From CAYMEV01 sp964389675 [NCBI: uncultured Candidatus Sumerlaeota bacterium] (GTDB lineage Bacteria > CAYMEV01): 64,000 nucleotides of DNA. Both the position numbers and the translations under genes were made by a program. The stretch lies in the NCBI GenBank assembly GCA_964389675.1, contig CAYMEV010000009.1:64310-128309 (forward strand), in the 5' to 3' direction. Shown one piece after another: positions 1-8,179 of this stretch (its first letter is position 1; each line of letters begins with the position of its first letter). The notes below the pieces were generated by a model that worked only from the letters and a program-made list of their open reading frames with translations, did no database searches and was not told where the DNA came from.

Positions 1-373
1 CTATAATATGCTTCCTTGTATTCAGCTTATAGAAGCCTGCAGCGACAAAATTACCCCTGGGCAGTATATCATATATTTCCCGGTTTACACATGAAAGGAT
101 CTCACCCGGGTCATAGACAGTTTTTGCCAGTTTTGAAACAATGGATTTAAAAAATGCGGCAATTATGGCTGAATTTATCCCTTTACCGCTTACATCGCCA
201 ATCAAAATACCTATGTTCTCATCTCCAAGTTCATAGACACCATAGAAATCTCCGCTGACTTTATCCTCAGGAAACAGGTAGAAGCTTATGTCAAATGAAT
301 TGAATCTGATAAGCTGGTTGAAATACAGATCCCTCTGAAGCCTTTTTCTTTGTAAATGCATTTCCAGGTCCAT
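1..373 (-). CDS. SpoIIE/RsbU-type PP2C phosphatase, C-terminal part cut by window edge
   Basis: Translating the minus strand from the ATG at 373 gives an open frame to the left edge with about 124 residues visible. It contains the family signatures DKVSGDFYGV and IGDVSGKGINSA, whose aspartates bind the metals of PP2C-type serine phosphatases. The family dephosphorylates anti-anti-sigma factors or other phosphoserine proteins in partner-switching signalling. Only about 27 residues precede the phosphatase core, so no sensor domain is visible in this frame. A GGA-rich stretch lies just upstream of the ATG; a second ATG four codons in is possible. The partner proteins cannot be seen. Family call is firm, exact start and target are not. 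Confidence 0.8.
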   Translation of the reverse strand, partial: MDLEMHLQRKRLQRDLYFNQLIRFNSFDISFYLFPEDKVSGDFYGVYELGDENIGILIGDVSGKGINSAIIAAFFKSIVSKLAKTVYDPGEILSCVNREIYDILPRGNFVAAGFYKLNTRKHII

Positions 374-488
374 CTGTCAACTTCCAGTCCTTTTAATTTG
401 TTTAAGCAAATCAGGTTAATATACAGCTGATTCTATACTATAACAATATAAAATAAAAAATAATGTTTAAAATTTCAGTCAATAAAGC

Positions 489-518
489 TTGATTTATAAC
501 CTTTGAGATATTTATAAT
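489..518 (+). promoter_or_regulatory. Putative sigma-70 promoter
   Basis: TTGATT at 489-494 and TATAAT at 513-518 are separated by 18 bases, in the AT-rich stretch between divergent genes. It would give a leader of about 40 bases ahead of the lipoprotein gene at 564. Nothing else is seen in 374-563 apart from AT-rich sequence. Confidence 0.5.
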
Positions 519-563
519 TAAAAGAGATACATAAACAATAAAAACATGGAAGGAGGTTCTTAA

Positions 564-1028
564 ATGCTTAAGAAGGTTTTGCTTTGCTGGGCCCTTATCC
601 TTCTGGTCGCTTCAGCCTGCTTTTTTGGGCAGGATGAAATGACTTACTACGAAGAGCATTATAAGGCACATCTTGAAAAGGTCAGTGAAAAAATCAGACA
701 GGAGATAATCTCTCATCTTCAGTCAAAAATAAAAGATTTCAGCATTAATGAAGAATTGTCAGAAAAACTAAAATCATATGTCGCTGCCTGCTCTTCATAT
801 GAAGATATTAACGCCTTTGCTTTTACAAAAGATAATGGAGTAAATTATTCCAAGATCTGGGCTATAAAGGGAAAGGTATTTTCTCAAAAAGATATATCAG
901 AGAAGCTTGATAAATACAGTACACTGTTCCAGAACCTGAATTCCCTGAAGGATATACAGCTTATGCTGTCAATGACAGGAGAGCTCGAAAAGGGTTTTAT
1001 CTTCGTTCTTGTCTTTTATACCCCATAA
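564..1028 (+). CDS. Small putative lipoprotein, function unknown
   Basis: I do not recognise this 154-residue protein. Its N-terminus (MLKKVLLCWALILLVASAC) looks like a lipoprotein signal peptide with Cys19 as the lipidated residue, so it is probably membrane-anchored. The mature part is charged and helical-looking, with no motif I can name. A strong GGAAGGAGG ribosome binding site precedes the ATG. It stands alone: divergent from the phosphatase fragment and convergent with the tRNA-Pro gene. The hairpin at 1033-1053 lies just after its stop. Confidence 0.7.
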   Translation: MLKKVLLCWALILLVASACFFGQDEMTYYEEHYKAHLEKVSEKIRQEIISHLQSKIKDFSINEELSEKLKSYVAACSSYEDINAFAFTKDNGVNYSKIWAIKGKVFSQKDISEKLDKYSTLFQNLNSLKDIQLMLSMTGELEKGFIFVLVFYTP

Positions 1029-1032
1029 AAAA

Positions 1033-1053
1033 AGTGGGGACTATGTCCCCACT
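1033..1053 (-). terminator. Rho-independent terminator of the tRNA-Sec/merR/tRNA-Pro unit
   Basis: AGTGGGGA (1033-1040) pairs with TCCCCACT (1046-1053) around a five-base loop. Read on the minus strand the stem is followed by seven T residues (1033-1027), a classic intrinsic terminator 14 bases after the tRNA-Pro 3' end. On the plus strand it lacks a good T run but could still stop transcription from 564-1028. Confidence 0.75.
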
Positions 1054-1066
1054 TCATATTTATAAG

Positions 1067-1140
1067 TCGGGGCGACTGGATTCGAACCAGCGACCCCTGG
1101 CACCCCATACCAGTACGCTACCAAACTGCGCTACGCCCCG
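1067..1140 (-). tRNA. tRNA-Pro (anticodon GGG)
   Basis: The minus strand folds as a cloverleaf. The acceptor CGGGGCG pairs with CGCCCCG. The D arm is GCGC...GCGT. The anticodon stem is CTGGT/GCCAG with loop ATGGGGT, so the anticodon is GGG (reads CCC and CCU). The T arm is GCTGG-TTCGAAT-CCAGT. The discriminator is A and CCA is not encoded, so the end must be added enzymatically. It begins two bases after the MerR stop codon and is followed by a terminator, so it is likely cotranscribed with that gene. Confidence 0.95.
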
Positions 1141-1142
1141 CC

Positions 1143-1457
1143 TTAATCAAGATCATCCAATATATTATACAAATCCTTTTTTATTTCAAGCAAAATATTA
1201 TTCCTTTTGTCAATCTTTTCCTCCTGATTTTCCAGCTCCTTCCTGGCTCCGTCAATTGTCATCTTCTGCTCATAAAGAAGATTATGTATTCTTTTAACCA
1301 GTTCTATGTCCCTTCTGGTGTAATATCTTCTTTTCCTGACCTTTTTTGGCCTCAGCACCTTAAACTGCGTTTCCCAGTAGCGCAGGACAGATGCAGCTAT
1401 AGACATCAATTCAGCAACTTCACCAATTGTAAAATACTCTTTTTTCTCCCCTAACAT
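1143..1457 (-). CDS. MerR-family transcriptional regulator (short form)
   Basis: This 104-residue protein begins with a MerR winged helix-turn-helix: FTIGEVAEL, then LRYWETQF, then RRYYTRRDIELVKRI (residues about 9-60). A short dimerisation helix follows. There is no C-terminal effector domain, and no cysteine pattern that would indicate a metal or redox sensor. MerR proteins bind between -35 and -10 elements with long spacers; the target here is unknown. The start is the ATG at 1457 with AGGA just upstream. The gene sits between two tRNA genes, 15 bases from tRNA-Sec and two bases from tRNA-Pro, all on the minus strand. Confidence 0.85.
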   Translation of the reverse strand: MLGEKKEYFTIGEVAELMSIAASVLRYWETQFKVLRPKKVRKRRYYTRRDIELVKRIHNLLYEQKMTIDGARKELENQEEKIDKRNNILLEIKKDLYNILDDLD

Positions 1458-1472
1458 ATTTCCTGCCAGATA

Positions 1473-1567
1473 TGGCGGAGGCGGGAGAGAATCGAACTCA
1501 CAACAACAGGTCCCCTATTGTCAATGGATTTGAAGTCCACGAGGTACACCAGCACCCTGCCGCCTCC
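1473..1567 (-). tRNA. selC: tRNA-Sec (anticodon TCA)
   Basis: The minus strand has every hallmark of a bacterial selenocysteine tRNA. It has an eight-pair acceptor stem (GGAGGCGG/CCGCCTCC), discriminator G, and an encoded CCA. The anticodon stem GTGGA/TCCAT carries the loop CTTCAAA, giving anticodon TCA. The very long variable arm has eight pairs, ACAATAGG/CCTGTTGT. Total length is 95 bases with CCA, the usual size. It decodes UGA at selenocysteine sites with SelA, SelB and SelD, none of which lies in this window. It starts nine bases after the Nudix gene and ends 16 bases before merR, so it is probably cut out of a longer transcript. Confidence 0.96.
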
Positions 1568-1575
1568 TTTAAAAA

Positions 1576-2118
1576 TTATATTAGATACTTTTTTGCAAAC
1601 ATCAAGGCACAAATGACCAGGCTATGATTGATTTCACCATTCTCAATCATTTCATAAGCTTTATCAGCATCCACCAGTATGGTCTCAATATCTTCATTTT
1701 CATCAAATTCCGGCTCCCTTTCATATCTGACCCCCCTTGCAAGAAAAGTGGAACACCTGTTTGACTGTATTGCAGGGTTGGGATCAACCGTCCCAATATG
1801 AAGCCATTCACCACCACAATAGCCGGTCTCTTCAAGCAGCTCTCTCCTGGCAGAGGATAATGCGTCCCTGTCCTGATGATCAATTGCCCCCCCAGGAATT
1901 TCAAGGTGGAATGCCCTTGAACCGAACCTGTACTGCCTGATCAGTAATAATTTATTATCAGCTGTGGTAGCCACAATGTTTATCCAGTCTGGAAGATCAA
2001 TAATATAGAAAGATGCTTCATGGCCATCAGCTCCATTATTATAGGAATCCTGAAATATCTCCAGAAAGCATCTCTGAAAAATGCTTTTCCTCTTTAGGAA
2101 CCTCCAGTCATAACGCAT
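1576..2118 (-). CDS. Nudix hydrolase, ADP-ribose pyrophosphatase-like
   Basis: A 180-residue Nudix protein. The core reads EIPGGAID...ARRELLEETGY, which matches the C-terminal half of the Nudix box (REUxEExGU) with a one-residue departure in the spacing before it. RQYRFG upstream and the ADP-ribose-type layout suggest hydrolysis of ADP-ribose or another nucleoside diphosphate derivative. I place the start at the ATG at 2118, one base after the asnS stop codon and eight bases after a GGAG. A longer frame to 2163 would overlap asnS by 44 bases without a better start. It probably shares the asnS transcript. Confidence 0.85.
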   Translation of the reverse strand: MRYDWRFLKRKSIFQRCFLEIFQDSYNNGADGHEASFYIIDLPDWINIVATTADNKLLLIRQYRFGSRAFHLEIPGGAIDHQDRDALSSARRELLEETGYCGGEWLHIGTVDPNPAIQSNRCSTFLARGVRYEREPEFDENEDIETILVDADKAYEMIENGEINHSLVICALMFAKKYLI

Positions 2119-2119
2119 C

Positions 2120-3502
2120 TCAGAACTCCAGCAACCCGGGCACCCTCGGGAAAGGTATGACATCTCTTATATTTGCCATTCCTGTAAGGAACTGCAGCAT
2201 CCTCTCAAAGCCCAGGCCGAATCCTGAATGGGGGACAGAGCCGAATCTTCTTAAGTCCATGTACCACCAGTAATCATCCTCCTTAAGGCCCTTTTCCCTG
2301 ATTCTTCTCAAAAGCACATCATATCTTTCTTCTCTCTGGCTTCCACCGATAATCTCACCAATCCTGGGAACCAGAATATCCATTGCAGCAACAGTTCTTT
2401 CATCAGCATTAAGCCTCATATAAAAGGCCTTTATCTCTTCAGGATAATCATAGACAATTACAGGTTTCTTAAACACCGTTTCAGTAAGATATTTTTCATG
2501 TTCTGACTGCAGGTCGCATCCCCACTCAACCTTGAACTCAAAGTTCTTATTGTTTTTTTCAAGTATTTCCACAGCCTTGGTATAAGTAATTCTCTCAAAG
2601 CTGTTATCGGTTATGACCCTCAGCTTCTTTTCAAGGTCCTTTTCAATGAACCTGCTGAAGAATTCATATTCTTCTGCGCATTCATTCATTGTTTTATTTA
2701 TAATTGACTTCAGAAAATCCTCTGCAAGGTCCATATCATCAAAAATATCAAAAAAAGCCATTTCAGGCTCAATCATCCAGAACTCCGAGAGATGCCTTGC
2801 TGTATTGCTGTTCTCTGCCCTGAAAGTCGGGGCAAATGTGTATACCTTTCCCAGGCCGAGCGCCAGGACTTCTGCCTCCAGCTGGCCGCTGACAGTGAGA
2901 TGGGCCTTTTTCCCAAAGAAATCCCTGGAATAATCAATGTTTTTATTTTCTTTTGGCAGGGAATCAAGGTCAAGCGTGGTTACCTGGAACATCTCTCCTC
3001 CGCCTTCACAATCACTTCCTGACAGTATCGGGGGATGAATATAATAAAAATTATTTTCCCAGAAATAGGTATGAATAGCCTTTGCCAGAGAGCTTCTCAG
3101 CCTGTTTATGCACCCAAATGTATTAGTTCTTACCCTCAGATGGGCAATTTTCCTTAGAAATTCCCAGGAGTGCCTTTTCTTCTGCAGGGGATAGTCATTG
3201 GGGTCAGCAGTACCATAGATCATGAGCTCCTCAGGATAAACCTCATGCCTCTGCCCCTTTGCAGGGGAAGGTATGACCCTTCCTTTTATCATCAGGCTTG
3301 AGCCTGTTGTAATCTCCATAAATTTATCATACAGAGGATGATTTTTATCTGCAACGACCTGTATATTGCTGATTGATGAACCGTCATTTACCTCAACAAA
3401 GACAATATCTTTAGACTGCCTCAGAGTCCTGACCCATCCCCTGATTTCCACATTGTAATCTGATTTTTCATCATTTAAGATGCTTTTAATATCCTTATAC
3501 AT
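2120..3502 (-). CDS. asnS: Asparaginyl-tRNA synthetase
   Basis: Class II synthetase of 460 residues, the normal length for AsnRS, which charges tRNA-Asn with asparagine in the cytoplasm. An N-terminal OB-fold anticodon domain occupies about residues 1-110. Motif 2 is FRAENSNTARHLSEF (227-241), a spelling typical of AsnRS rather than AspRS. Motif 3 is GFGLGFER (427-434). The C-terminus FPRVPG is also AsnRS-like. AGGAG precedes the ATG. The gene follows the DUF885 peptidase by 10 bases and runs into the Nudix gene. No T-box leader is present. Having AsnRS means charging of tRNA-Asn does not depend on transamidation. Confidence 0.96.
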   Translation of the reverse strand: MYKDIKSILNDEKSDYNVEIRGWVRTLRQSKDIVFVEVNDGSSISNIQVVADKNHPLYDKFMEITTGSSLMIKGRVIPSPAKGQRHEVYPEELMIYGTADPNDYPLQKKRHSWEFLRKIAHLRVRTNTFGCINRLRSSLAKAIHTYFWENNFYYIHPPILSGSDCEGGGEMFQVTTLDLDSLPKENKNIDYSRDFFGKKAHLTVSGQLEAEVLALGLGKVYTFAPTFRAENSNTARHLSEFWMIEPEMAFFDIFDDMDLAEDFLKSIINKTMNECAEEYEFFSRFIEKDLEKKLRVITDNSFERITYTKAVEILEKNNKNFEFKVEWGCDLQSEHEKYLTETVFKKPVIVYDYPEEIKAFYMRLNADERTVAAMDILVPRIGEIIGGSQREERYDVLLRRIREKGLKEDDYWWYMDLRRFGSVPHSGFGLGFERMLQFLTGMANIRDVIPFPRVPGLLEF

Positions 3503-3512
3503 AGAAAATCTC

Positions 3513-5117
3513 CTAAAAATATCTTATCTGGCCGAAATATTTATTCATAAGCCCAAGCGGAGGACATCCCAGGGATAATAGCCTATTGTGAAAATCCTTG
3601 AGATCCTTTTTTCCCCCTGTTTTTTCCCTGAGCTCCAGAATCATCCATTTTCCGTATGTGTACAGCATGTATCCCGGGTCAAAGGTAGCCCTCAATGCTT
3701 CCTGCAAAGCAGATTCCTCATCAAGATAGCAGAGCTCTGAGAACATGGACTTCGATTCCTCAAGGCTCATCGTTCCTGTATGTATTCTTATTGAAGATAT
3801 AAGCCTGACCAGCCTGACCATCTGCTCTCTTATCTTTGCAACTTCACCACCCGTGTCCCCCTTCCTAAAACCTTCCTCAAGCATCATCTCCTCGCAGTAG
3901 TGCGCCCAGCCCTCAGAAAACCCGTATCCATAGCTAATTTTGCTGACATCATTATCTATCCGCCTGCCGTAAACACTGTGAAGGAAATGTCCGGGCAATG
4001 CCTCATGTATTGCAAGATTTTCCAGCAGATAAGGGTTAAAGTTCCTCAGGAACTCCTCTTTCTTGTTTTTATCCCATGATTTATTTGGTAAGGTTACATA
4101 AAAGTGTGAATCCAGCTTATCCTTTATAAAAGGCCCGGGAGTGGACATCATTGCAGATGCCCATTCAAAATATGGGGGCATTTTCTCAACCTTCAATGTT
4201 TCAAGGTCATACAGGTCAACTATATCCTTTTCCCTGATAAATCCTGATATTTTACCAAGGATCTCTTCAATACACCTGAGGACATCCTCCTCTTCAGGAT
4301 ATTCTCCTAGGAAATACCTGTAGGTATCATTCAGAGGCATTTCAGGCTTGATCTCTCTTAAGCGTTTTTTCAGAGCATTAACCTCTTTTTCCCCTCTTTC
4401 AAGAAGAAGCTTTAGGTCCTCATCTTTAAGCTCATAGAAATAGACCAGCTTCTTTAGCCTTTCTGCACCAATACTGTATGGATTATTGTTGTTTATTCTG
4501 AGGTCTTTTACAAGCCTTACCATGTCACTGATTATGGACAGGCTCGGTTTTACTGAATTTTGAAGCCTGTTTTTAATATTTTCATCACTGACTCTTTCTG
4601 CCAGAAGAGCCAGGTCAGAACTTACAGAATTAGCAAACCCGCTAAGGCTGGCCTGAAAAACTTCGAGTGCAGGGCTTGAAGCCATAGTCAGGTTGTTTTC
4701 CATGTATTTAAGCACATCATTGTAGGTACTTAGCCTGTTTAATATGCACTCTGCAATAAAATCAGGCGTTTTATTGCTTAGTTTCAGGAAAATACTGTAA
4801 TCAAGGTAATGAAAATAGAAGAAAGGATTGCTCTCATATTCCCTTTCAATAACAATCTCAAAAAAATCCTTATTGAGTTTCCACTCGATCAGGTCAGCAT
4901 CATACTGGTCATTTATATTCTTCAGGCTGTATTTGTGTTTTTGAAGCTCATTTATAGACCTTTCAATAAGAAGCCTGTTCTGGTTCACCCTGCTTTCTGA
5001 AAGCTCTTCCGGGACAGGATAATATTCTTCCAGGCCCAAAAAGGAAGCTAAATAAGGGTTAAGTTCAAAATAATTATGCATGAGAGCATCTTTAAAGCTC
5101 TTGAAATTCCAGTTCAT
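3513..5117 (-). CDS. DUF885 family putative zinc metallopeptidase
   Basis: This 534-residue protein matches the DUF885 family by length and by two motifs. HEALPGH at residues 371-377 is an HExxxGH-type zinc site. FSEGWAHYCEEMM, about 30 residues later, supplies the downstream glutamate. The rest is helical, and there is no signal peptide, so a cytoplasmic location is likely. The substrate is unknown; peptide hydrolysis is inferred from the zinc site. AAGGAG stands before the ATG, and the gene is followed closely by asnS and preceded by the aminotransferase gene (19 bases), suggesting one operon. Confidence 0.9.
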   Translation of the reverse strand: MNWNFKSFKDALMHNYFELNPYLASFLGLEEYYPVPEELSESRVNQNRLLIERSINELQKHKYSLKNINDQYDADLIEWKLNKDFFEIVIEREYESNPFFYFHYLDYSIFLKLSNKTPDFIAECILNRLSTYNDVLKYMENNLTMASSPALEVFQASLSGFANSVSSDLALLAERVSDENIKNRLQNSVKPSLSIISDMVRLVKDLRINNNNPYSIGAERLKKLVYFYELKDEDLKLLLERGEKEVNALKKRLREIKPEMPLNDTYRYFLGEYPEEEDVLRCIEEILGKISGFIREKDIVDLYDLETLKVEKMPPYFEWASAMMSTPGPFIKDKLDSHFYVTLPNKSWDKNKKEEFLRNFNPYLLENLAIHEALPGHFLHSVYGRRIDNDVSKISYGYGFSEGWAHYCEEMMLEEGFRKGDTGGEVAKIREQMVRLVRLISSIRIHTGTMSLEESKSMFSELCYLDEESALQEALRATFDPGYMLYTYGKWMILELREKTGGKKDLKDFHNRLLSLGCPPLGLMNKYFGQIRYF

Positions 5118-5136
5118 ATAAAATCTCCTTATAGTC

Positions 5137-6303
5137 TTATACTTTTAGTTCTTCCAGAATATCTTTCAAACATTCACAGACATAAATAACATCTTCATCC
5201 TTAAGAAGAGGAAAAATAGGCAGGGATATTGAAGATCTGTAGAATTTCATGCTGTTTGGGAAATCATCTTCCTTAAAATGATATAAATCCCTGTAAAAAG
5301 GGTGTATATGCAGGGGTTTGAAATGAACTGAGCCTGCAACACCCTTTTCATAAAGCCTGCAGAGTATTTTATCTCGAATAAAAGGGTTGTTGCTGGATCT
5401 GATAAAGATCTGGAATAGATGATAGCTTGTCCTTCTGTTGCTGTCAATATCAGGAATATGCACAGCAGGTATGCCTTTAAGGATTTCAGTGTAAAGCCTG
5501 TAAATCCGTTCTCTTTTTTCATAATTCGCTTTTAGTTTGTTCAGCTGCACTATCCCTATTGCTGCCTGAAGATCTGTCATATTATATTTATAACCCAGAC
5601 AGACAACATCATAGTCCCAGGGCTTTTCTGAACTTAACCTTGCCTGTCCAAAGCTGTCCATCCCATGGTGGATAAGCCTGTCTATGGATACCTTCTGAGA
5701 TTTATCCTGGAATACAAGCATTCCCCCGTCTGATGTGGTTATATTTTTTGTTGCATGGAATGAATAGCATGCAAAATCACCATAATCTCCTAATGGTTTC
5801 CCGCAGAATCTTGACTCAATGGAATGGGAGCAGTCCTGAATAAGCTTCAGCCTATTGGAACTTGCATATTCAGATAATTTATCAAGCTCGCATGGAATTC
5901 CGCCAATATTTACGCATATTAATGCAGAAAGGCCACCATCAGCTTCTATCGTCTCAAGCTCTTTTATGCCTATATTTGGATTATCCCCTGAACTGTCGAC
6001 AAAGACTGGTTCTGCCCCTGAGTATAATATTGCATTTGCAGAAGCTGCAAAGGTATAAACAGGCACTATTGCCCTCCTGCCTCTTTTAAGGCCCGATAAG
6101 AGACAGCTGACATGCAGGGCAGCAGTGCAGGAGGATACTGCCCTGGCATTCCTGCCACCTGAATAATTCAGGAAAAGCCTTTCAAACTCATCAACCCTTT
6201 TACCTTCTGAAAGCCAGCTTTCAGAATCCGGCATTCTCAGCGAATCCAGCTCTTTCCCATCAACTGAAGGCACATGAAAAGGTATTTTTTTATTCTTATT
6301 CAT
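5137..6303 (-). CDS. DegT/DnrJ/EryC1/StrS-family PLP aminotransferase
   Basis: A 388-residue sugar-aminotransferase-type enzyme. Lys186 in FHATKN is the expected PLP-binding lysine and Asp157 in LIQDCSHS the residue that contacts the PLP ring. GDFACYSFHATKN is typical of the family. Members transaminate nucleotide-linked ketosugars for surface polysaccharides or antibiotics. No sugar nucleotide enzymes or glycosyltransferases lie next to it, so the substrate cannot be assigned. It follows nikR by 33 bases and may share its transcript, though a functional tie to nickel is not evident. Confidence 0.9.
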   Translation of the reverse strand: MNKNKKIPFHVPSVDGKELDSLRMPDSESWLSEGKRVDEFERLFLNYSGGRNARAVSSCTAALHVSCLLSGLKRGRRAIVPVYTFAASANAILYSGAEPVFVDSSGDNPNIGIKELETIEADGGLSALICVNIGGIPCELDKLSEYASSNRLKLIQDCSHSIESRFCGKPLGDYGDFACYSFHATKNITTSDGGMLVFQDKSQKVSIDRLIHHGMDSFGQARLSSEKPWDYDVVCLGYKYNMTDLQAAIGIVQLNKLKANYEKRERIYRLYTEILKGIPAVHIPDIDSNRRTSYHLFQIFIRSSNNPFIRDKILCRLYEKGVAGSVHFKPLHIHPFYRDLYHFKEDDFPNSMKFYRSSISLPIFPLLKDEDVIYVCECLKDILEELKV

Positions 6304-6336
6304 TTATCTTCACCCTAATTTTCCGGAGCTGGATAG

Positions 6337-6759
6337 TTAATCAATATCCCTGCCGGTACTCGACATGTTAATAGATACGTGCTTTATTCCCTTTGTAGCT
6401 TTCAGATTATTTGCAAGAAGCTGAGCCTGTGGAGGGTTGCCCCTTATAAGTATAACCTCAAAACAGTTATCATGATCCAGATGTATATGCTGGGATGATA
6501 TGATAAGCTCATGGAACTGGTGCTGAATATTGGTAATTTTATTCAGGAGGTCCCTTTTATGGTGATTATATACGATTGATATTGCACCCACTACTGATAT
6601 GTTCTCTTGTTCAGTCCACTCATGTTTTACAAGTTCCTGCCTTACAAGATCCCTTATAGCCTCAGACCTGTTTGTATAGCCCTGCTTTCTCAACAGGTTT
6701 TCAAACCTTTCAAGAAGACTTTCCTCAACGGAAATACTGAATCTTACAAGCTCTGCCAC
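6337..6759 (-). CDS. nikR: Nickel-responsive regulator NikR
   Basis: A 140-residue protein with an N-terminal ribbon-helix-helix (VRFSISVEESLLERFE) and a C-terminal ACT-like domain. The nickel ligands are intact: His80, His91, His93 and Cys99 have exactly the spacing of the high-affinity site in E. coli NikR (11, 2 and 6 residues). It normally represses nickel uptake genes when nickel is sufficient. No nickel transporter or nickel enzyme lies in this window, so its targets are elsewhere. The start is a GTG at 6759, preceded by AGGGAG; a nearby ATG is in another frame. Confidence 0.95.
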   Translation of the reverse strand: MAELVRFSISVEESLLERFENLLRKQGYTNRSEAIRDLVRQELVKHEWTEQENISVVGAISIVYNHHKRDLLNKITNIQHQFHELIISSQHIHLDHDNCFEVILIRGNPPQAQLLANNLKATKGIKHVSINMSSTGRDID

Positions 6760-6770
6760 TCCATAAACTC

Positions 6771-6782
6771 CCTGATATCAGG
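6771..6782. other. 12-base perfect palindrome ahead of nikR
   Basis: CCTGATATCAGG lies 11 bases upstream of the nikR GTG start and also forms part of its ribosome-binding region. Its place in the leader would suit an operator or a small hairpin, but it does not resemble the known E. coli NikR operator half-sites (GTATGA), so its role is unknown. Confidence 0.3.
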
Positions 6783-6841
6783 CTTTATAACAAGCCAGTT
6801 AATATTTACATCCTGCTAAACGGAAATCATAGATAACAAAT

Positions 6842-6871
6842 ACTATTCTTAAAATACCACGCTATTGTCAA
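6842..6871 (-). promoter_or_regulatory. Weak putative promoter for nikR
   Basis: On the minus strand TTGACA (6871-6866) is followed after 18 bases by AATAGT (6847-6842). The -35 is consensus and the -10 is poor. It lies about 80 bases ahead of nikR. Confidence 0.35.
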
Positions 6872-6985
6872 TATTTATTTTTACAGGAAATAATACAGCA
6901 AGGGTCATTTTTCAATTAAATATCAAAAAATCCTTTACTTATGCTTATTTTTATGGTATATTATAAAAATAATTAAAGATTTTTG

Positions 6986-7013
6986 TTGACTATAATTTTT
7001 ACATTGCTATTTT
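6986..7013 (+). promoter_or_regulatory. Putative promoter for the transglycosylase gene
   Basis: TTGACT (6986-6991) and TATTTT (7008-7013) are 16 bases apart, about 40 bases before the ATG at 7053. The -10 is imperfect. The remainder of 6872-6985 is AT-rich with no feature I can name. Confidence 0.4.
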
Positions 7014-7052
7014 ATCTTAATTTCCGAAGCCTAGGATAGGGAGGTGTTTTTT

Positions 7053-7682
7053 ATGGGAGGCAAAGGAATTTTGATAATATTATTGCTGTTGCCATTAATC
7101 AGTTTTTTCTATATTCCAGAAAGCAATTCAGGAAATCAGGAGTTTTATGCGCTGGTTGATTCTTACCCGAAATGCAGTTTCGAAGGGGAAAAAATCTTCA
7201 GCAGAAATATAATCAGGGAAGAAAAGAACGCAGTTATCGCTATTATCTCAAAACACAGGTATTCTCTTATAAATATGCAAATAGATGACCTTGCAAACCT
7301 GATAATCAAAATCAGCGGTAAATACGAACTCAGTCCAAGATTTATAGCTTCCGTCATTGCTGTGGAAAGCTCATTTAACTCATTTGCTGTATCAAACATG
7401 GATGCCAGGGGGCTTATGCAGATAACACCTGAAACTGCAGAGTATCTGAATAATAAATATAAAGTTGCGCCTTCAGGCCAGGTAAACCTTTTTGATGTCA
7501 GGCAGAACCTTGAGCTTGGAACTCTTTATATCAGGGAGCTTATTCAGAGATATAGCAGCGTGAAAAAGGCTATGACTGCATACAACTATGGCCCAGGGCG
7601 TGTTGATACTTTTATTTCACAGAACATCAGCATGCCTGCAAAATACTATAACAGCATCAACAATGTCATGTTCGCTCTATGA
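7053..7682 (+). CDS. Membrane-anchored or secreted lytic transglycosylase (SLT domain)
   Basis: A 209-residue murein-cleaving enzyme. A hydrophobic N-terminus ([16 protein letters not shown]) exports or anchors it. The SLT domain spans about residues 90-200: catalytic Glu105 in IAVESSFN, then [12 protein letters not shown], then AYNYGPGRV. This is the goose-lysozyme-like fold of soluble lytic transglycosylases, which cleave the glycan strand with 1,6-anhydro ring formation. I choose the ATG at 7053 because AGGGAGG sits correctly before it; an upstream in-frame GTG at 7044 overlaps that site. The stop overlaps the next gene's ATG. Confidence 0.9.
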   Translation: MGGKGILIILLLLPLISFFYIPESNSGNQEFYALVDSYPKCSFEGEKIFSRNIIREEKNAVIAIISKHRYSLINMQIDDLANLIIKISGKYELSPRFIASVIAVESSFNSFAVSNMDARGLMQITPETAEYLNNKYKVAPSGQVNLFDVRQNLELGTLYIRELIQRYSSVKKAMTAYNYGPGRVDTFISQNISMPAKYYNSINNVMFAL

Positions 7683-8086
7683 GCAAAAGGCCTGATACAC
7701 CTTTATTGACCGTTGATATAATCATAGAGACCGGTGATGGAATCATACTTATTAAGAGAAAGAACCCCCCTTACGGGTGGGCTATCCCCGGGGGGTTTGT
7801 CGATATAGGAGAGACAGTGGAACAGGCTGCCCGAAGGGAGGCCAGGGAAGAAACTAACCTTGACCTTGTTGACCTCAGGCAGTTTCATGTCTACTCTGAA
7901 CCGTCAAGAGACCCGAGAGGCCATGCTGTAAGCGTAGTGTTCACTGCCAGGGGAAAAGGATATCCAAAGGCAGCTGACGACGCCGAGGACATTGCAGTGT
8001 ACCGGATTGATGACCTGCCGAAACAGATTGCATTTGATCACAGGGAAATATTGAACGATTATGGATCAAAATTATCATATGCTTAA
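7679..8086 (+). CDS. Nudix hydrolase (MutT/ADP-ribose type, short)
   Basis: A 135-residue single-domain Nudix protein with a nearly perfect box: Gly39, Glu45, Arg53-Glu54, Glu57-Glu58 at canonical spacing, with the final Gly replaced by Asn60. [12 protein letters not shown] downstream resembles archaeal and bacterial ADP-ribose pyrophosphatases. It should hydrolyse a nucleoside diphosphate linked to another moiety; the exact substrate is not evident. The ATG overlaps the TGA of the transglycosylase gene, so the two are translationally coupled. Confidence 0.9.
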   Translation: MSKRPDTPLLTVDIIIETGDGIILIKRKNPPYGWAIPGGFVDIGETVEQAARREAREETNLDLVDLRQFHVYSEPSRDPRGHAVSVVFTARGKGYPKAADDAEDIAVYRIDDLPKQIAFDHREILNDYGSKLSYA

Positions 8087-8095
8087 TATTTATTC

Positions 8096-8123
8096 TTGAA
8101 TTATCCAGCCAAGATATTATACT
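8096..8123 (+). promoter_or_regulatory. Putative promoter for leuS
   Basis: TTGAAT (8096-8101) and TATACT (8118-8123) are separated by 16 bases, giving a leader of about 50 bases before the leuS ATG. The leader is too short for a T-box. Confidence 0.45.
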
Positions 8124-8179
8124 TACCAGAGAATTTTTTGATAAATATTCATCATAAAATCTAAAAAAGGATACATCAA

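Noticed and set aside
8087-8179. T-box leader before leuS
   Set aside because: The gap is only 93 bases and has no terminator pair or conserved T-box sequence; a simple promoter fits better. The same holds for asnS.
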